DNA of 64,000 nt, from positions 3,658,001-3,722,000 of the forward strand of contig NZ_CP037423.1 in assembly GCF_007754155.1 (NCBI RefSeq), in the 5' to 3' direction. The notes under the pieces were generated by a model. The model searched no databases and had not been told where the DNA came from. It saw only the letters and a program-made list of their open reading frames with translations. The translations under genes and the position numbers were made by a program. Position 1 is the stretch's first letter; each line of letters opens with the position of its first letter. This DNA is from Stieleria neptunia. GTDB taxonomy: Bacteria > Planctomycetota > Planctomycetia > Pirellulales > Pirellulaceae. This document shows, piece by piece, positions 62,063 to 64,000 of the stretch.

Positions 62063-62132
62063 CATCATTCTGCCACCCCATCATTCTGCCACCCATCATT
62101 CTGCCACCCCATGGTTTTGCCCCCATCGTTTT
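62063..62132. repeat. Family G CATCATTCTGCC repeats
   Basis: Three copies of CATCATTCTGCCACC, then CATGGTTTTGCCCCCATCG, fill most of the gap between two convergent genes. Confidence 0.82.
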
Positions 62133-62154
62133 TCATCCACCCTCGACATCCTTC

Positions 62155-63645
62155 TTACTTCATCGATTCAAACAAGCCCAACAACGTTTCCACGATCCTC
62201 TCCGACGCGTCTTCTTGGACAGAATTCGTTCCCAACCAGGTCTCGTAGCCGCCGAACCGGTGTTGTCTGGGCGTCGGCAGGTACCCGAATGATCCGTTGG
62301 CCAATTCGATCGTGAACATCTGCTTGGTCGGGGCTTTGGACTTCAGTTCCAATCCGGTTTCGGTGAAGGTTTCAAACGGGATCGCGGCGATCCCAAGATC
62401 CCCGATGCCGAAGGTTTGCAGTTGGATCTCCACGGTGTCGGGAGCTTCGTCGAGTTTGGCGATCCGTTTGGCATAGATAGCTTCGCGACGATGCCGCGGC
62501 GACTGATCTGAATTTTTGGCCAGGGCTTCAAAGTAGTCGCGCATCTCTTGTGTCGGCTTACGAACCTTCAACGTCAACGGCGTTGATGCGGCGGAAAGTT
62601 TGACCCAGTCATGAAATTCGATTCCGCCGTGTGCATCGTAGACTCGGTCGGCGATCTTGTTGGCGACTTCCTGCATCTTTTCATAGCTGGCGTAGCGTTT
62701 CGGATTCTTGTCGCGAAAGTCGATGTTGTTGACATCGCCGCTGGTTCCGTTGGAGAGCATGCCGACAAAGGCGGGAGTCGACTCGGTCGCCCCCAAACGT
62801 TTTTCGATGGCACGGGCAAAGTAGCCAAAATAATCCGCGGAGACTTCATTGCGGGGGACGCCGCCGACATAGTGCAGGGAGTAATTCGCCAGCAGCGCGA
62901 TCGGGTTGCCGTTCAAGCTTTGCACGGAAACGAAACTGACTTCCGGGTCCACGGGGCCGGCCTGGCGATCGAGTGCGGCGTGTCCCCGCGGCGGATTCAT
63001 GCGGACTTGGTCGATGCCACCGAAGGGATTGGTTGCCAACTGGGGATCGGTCACGAACCAACGTCGATTGAAGACTTCGGAGGGTTCGTCGACGCTGCCC
63101 CAACCGATCTTTGCCGGTTGCAAATGATTCAACGCACGGCGCACTCCGTCGGCGATTCGGCTGGCCAGAAATTGTTGGTACTCCGTCAACTCGCTCTGCC
63201 GGATGACCTTGCTTTCTCCACGCGCGGTCGTCGCCGAATGCGTGTGTGTCGACGCCATCATCAAATTTGCGATCGGGATCTCGGTCGCTTCGTGAATCGT
63301 TGCTTTGGCGGCGTCAAACACTTCGTGGGGAATGCCGACGTTGTCACAAATCACGATCGCCAGTTTGGTCGTGCCGTCATCGAGTACCAGGCAACGGGCG
63401 TGCAGTTCGTCGTGAATGTGTTGTGCCGGCATCGGTTCCCAGCCACCCACGATCATCTGGCCCAGCGGCGGCGTGATGTTGCTCGTTGCGGCTCCGGCGC
63501 GAAACGTTGGGCCGTCTGTTTGGGCGGAAACCGGCAGGGCGGTGATGCAGATGACGAAGAACGCGGTCGCGGCGATGGCCAGACGAGCCGACGTGGAGAC
63601 GCAATCACGGCGAGTTGCGGGCGACGTCAGAGGAGTCGATTTCAT
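62155..63645 (-). CDS. Secreted neutral/alkaline ceramidase-like enzyme
   Basis: 496 residues. The signal peptide (ARLAIAATAFFVICITALPVSAQ) is followed by the neutral ceramidase N-terminal pattern: FRAGAATSNITPPLG, DELHARCLVLDDGTTKLAIVICDNVGIP, MMASTHTHSATT (metal His pair), LANYSLHYVGG and FVGMLSNGTSGDVNNIDF. The C-terminal Ig-like part of true ceramidases is reduced. In planctomycetes this family is large and its substrates are mostly unknown; amide hydrolysis in the periplasm is the general expectation. Confidence 0.87.
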   Translation of the reverse strand: MKSTPLTSPATRRDCVSTSARLAIAATAFFVICITALPVSAQTDGPTFRAGAATSNITPPLGQMIVGGWEPMPAQHIHDELHARCLVLDDGTTKLAIVICDNVGIPHEVFDAAKATIHEATEIPIANLMMASTHTHSATTARGESKVIRQSELTEYQQFLASRIADGVRRALNHLQPAKIGWGSVDEPSEVFNRRWFVTDPQLATNPFGGIDQVRMNPPRGHAALDRQAGPVDPEVSFVSVQSLNGNPIALLANYSLHYVGGVPRNEVSADYFGYFARAIEKRLGATESTPAFVGMLSNGTSGDVNNIDFRDKNPKRYASYEKMQEVANKIADRVYDAHGGIEFHDWVKLSAASTPLTLKVRKPTQEMRDYFEALAKNSDQSPRHRREAIYAKRIAKLDEAPDTVEIQLQTFGIGDLGIAAIPFETFTETGLELKSKAPTKQMFTIELANGSFGYLPTPRQHRFGGYETWLGTNSVQEDASERIVETLLGLFESMK

Positions 63646-63927
63646 GGTGGGGCCTGTGGAGAGAATGGATCAGGAAGGATGGTCATTGTAATGGTCTTGA
63701 TCGCGCGTTGCCCATCAACGCAGGCAGTTTTCACGAAGACGAAGAACGAATCACCAGGCCATCAACGACAGTCCGCTTTCTCGTCGCTGGACGGCAGACC
63801 GCCCACGACAAGATTTCACGCTCCACCACAGCAGGCCGTTTGACGGGACGTTATGATGGGGGCCAATTGCTACGAATGCAGCGTTGCGAAGAATCGAACG
63901 GAAAATGAGTGTCGGATCGAGCGAGTG
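63646..63927. other. Gene-free interval at the right edge
   Basis: Upstream region of the leftward ceramidase-like gene. No gene with family similarity was seen on either strand. Confidence 0.5.
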
Positions 63928-63982
63928 GGATAGGCTTCCAGCCTGTCATTCCGGCGTCGATAGGCTGGAAGCCTATCCCACT
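63928..63982. repeat. Family A inverted repeat, best-conserved copy
   Basis: GGGATAGGCTTCCAGCCTGTC and GATAGGCTGGAAGCCTATCCC are near-perfect complements separated by about 12 nt. This makes a 20-bp stem. Confidence 0.9.
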
Positions 63983-64000
63983 TTAAAAGAGAACGAGCGA

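Noticed and set aside
61966..62132. Possible CRISPR-like array
   Set aside because: The units are 8 to 17 bp with no spacers of constant length, and no cas genes are near.
1..64000. Prophage, integrative element or defence island
   Set aside because: No integrase, transposase, toxin-antitoxin, restriction-modification or phage structural genes were recognised, and the tRNA-Pro gene has no adjacent integrase or duplicated 3' end.

Overview
The window comes from a planctomycete, most likely Pirellulaceae (Rhodopirellula/Stieleria-like). This is inferred from gene families and style: Sde182/DUF1593 secreted proteins, a TIGR03032 protein, a DUF4272 protein, an archaeal-type formylmethanofuran gene set (fhcA-D-C) in a bacterium, a giant FG-GAP/GEVED/dockerin surface protein with a LERRILLA-type N-terminal motif, a deoxyhypusine-synthase-like gene, and many short palindromic intergenic repeats in otherwise GC-rich sequence. 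No phage, CRISPR array, transposase or rRNA is present.

Layout. (1) 1-14904, plus strand: a sugar-acquisition locus. It has three genes with four nucleoside-hydrolase-like Sde182 domains (one gene cut by the window edge, one a double-domain fusion), an SDR epimerase, a decayed DUF5060/DUF4038-type glycosidase gene, ribokinase, a zinc alcohol dehydrogenase, RbsD, an RbsB-like lipoprotein, a DUF2291 protein, RbsA and RbsC. Read together, exported hydrolase-like proteins could release a pentose (ribose is the simplest guess) that is imported by RbsABC, interconverted by RbsD and phosphorylated by RbsK. (2) 15.4-23.1 kb: housekeeping, with tRNA-Pro(GGG) on the minus strand, then pyrF, rpmI, rplT, pheS, pheT, a DUF4272 gene and pssA. 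(3) 23.2-31.8 kb, minus strand: a type II secretion/type IV pilus-like assembly cluster with pilin, GspL/PilM-N, GspM/PilO, GspC/PilP-like, GspE/PilB, GspF/PilC and four pseudopilins, one carrying a golvesin-like C-terminal domain. No secretin is included. (4) 32.6-36.7 kb: two CBS-domain genes, an alpha/beta hydrolase, flotillin FloA and a small conserved hypothetical.

(5) 36.9-41.3 kb, minus strand: four genes each overlapping the next by 4 nt, encoding a secreted protein and then FhcA, FhcD and FhcC of tetrahydromethanopterin-linked C1 transfer. (6) 41.6-52.5 kb, plus strand: panB, pepF, an AlkA-type glycosylase, a beta-CASP nuclease, a deoxyhypusine-synthase-like gene, pyruvate carboxylase and a small secreted protein. 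(7) 52.7-63.6 kb: the giant repeat protein, a TIGR03032 gene and a sulfatase-fold gene lacking the catalytic cysteine (all minus), a WecG/TagA glycosyltransferase (plus) and a secreted neutral-ceramidase-like enzyme (minus).

A striking feature is several families of 50-150 bp palindromic intergenic repeats, called A to H here, including one element that appears to have inserted into another. All calls rest on reading the sequence and on remembered family motifs; no database search was run.
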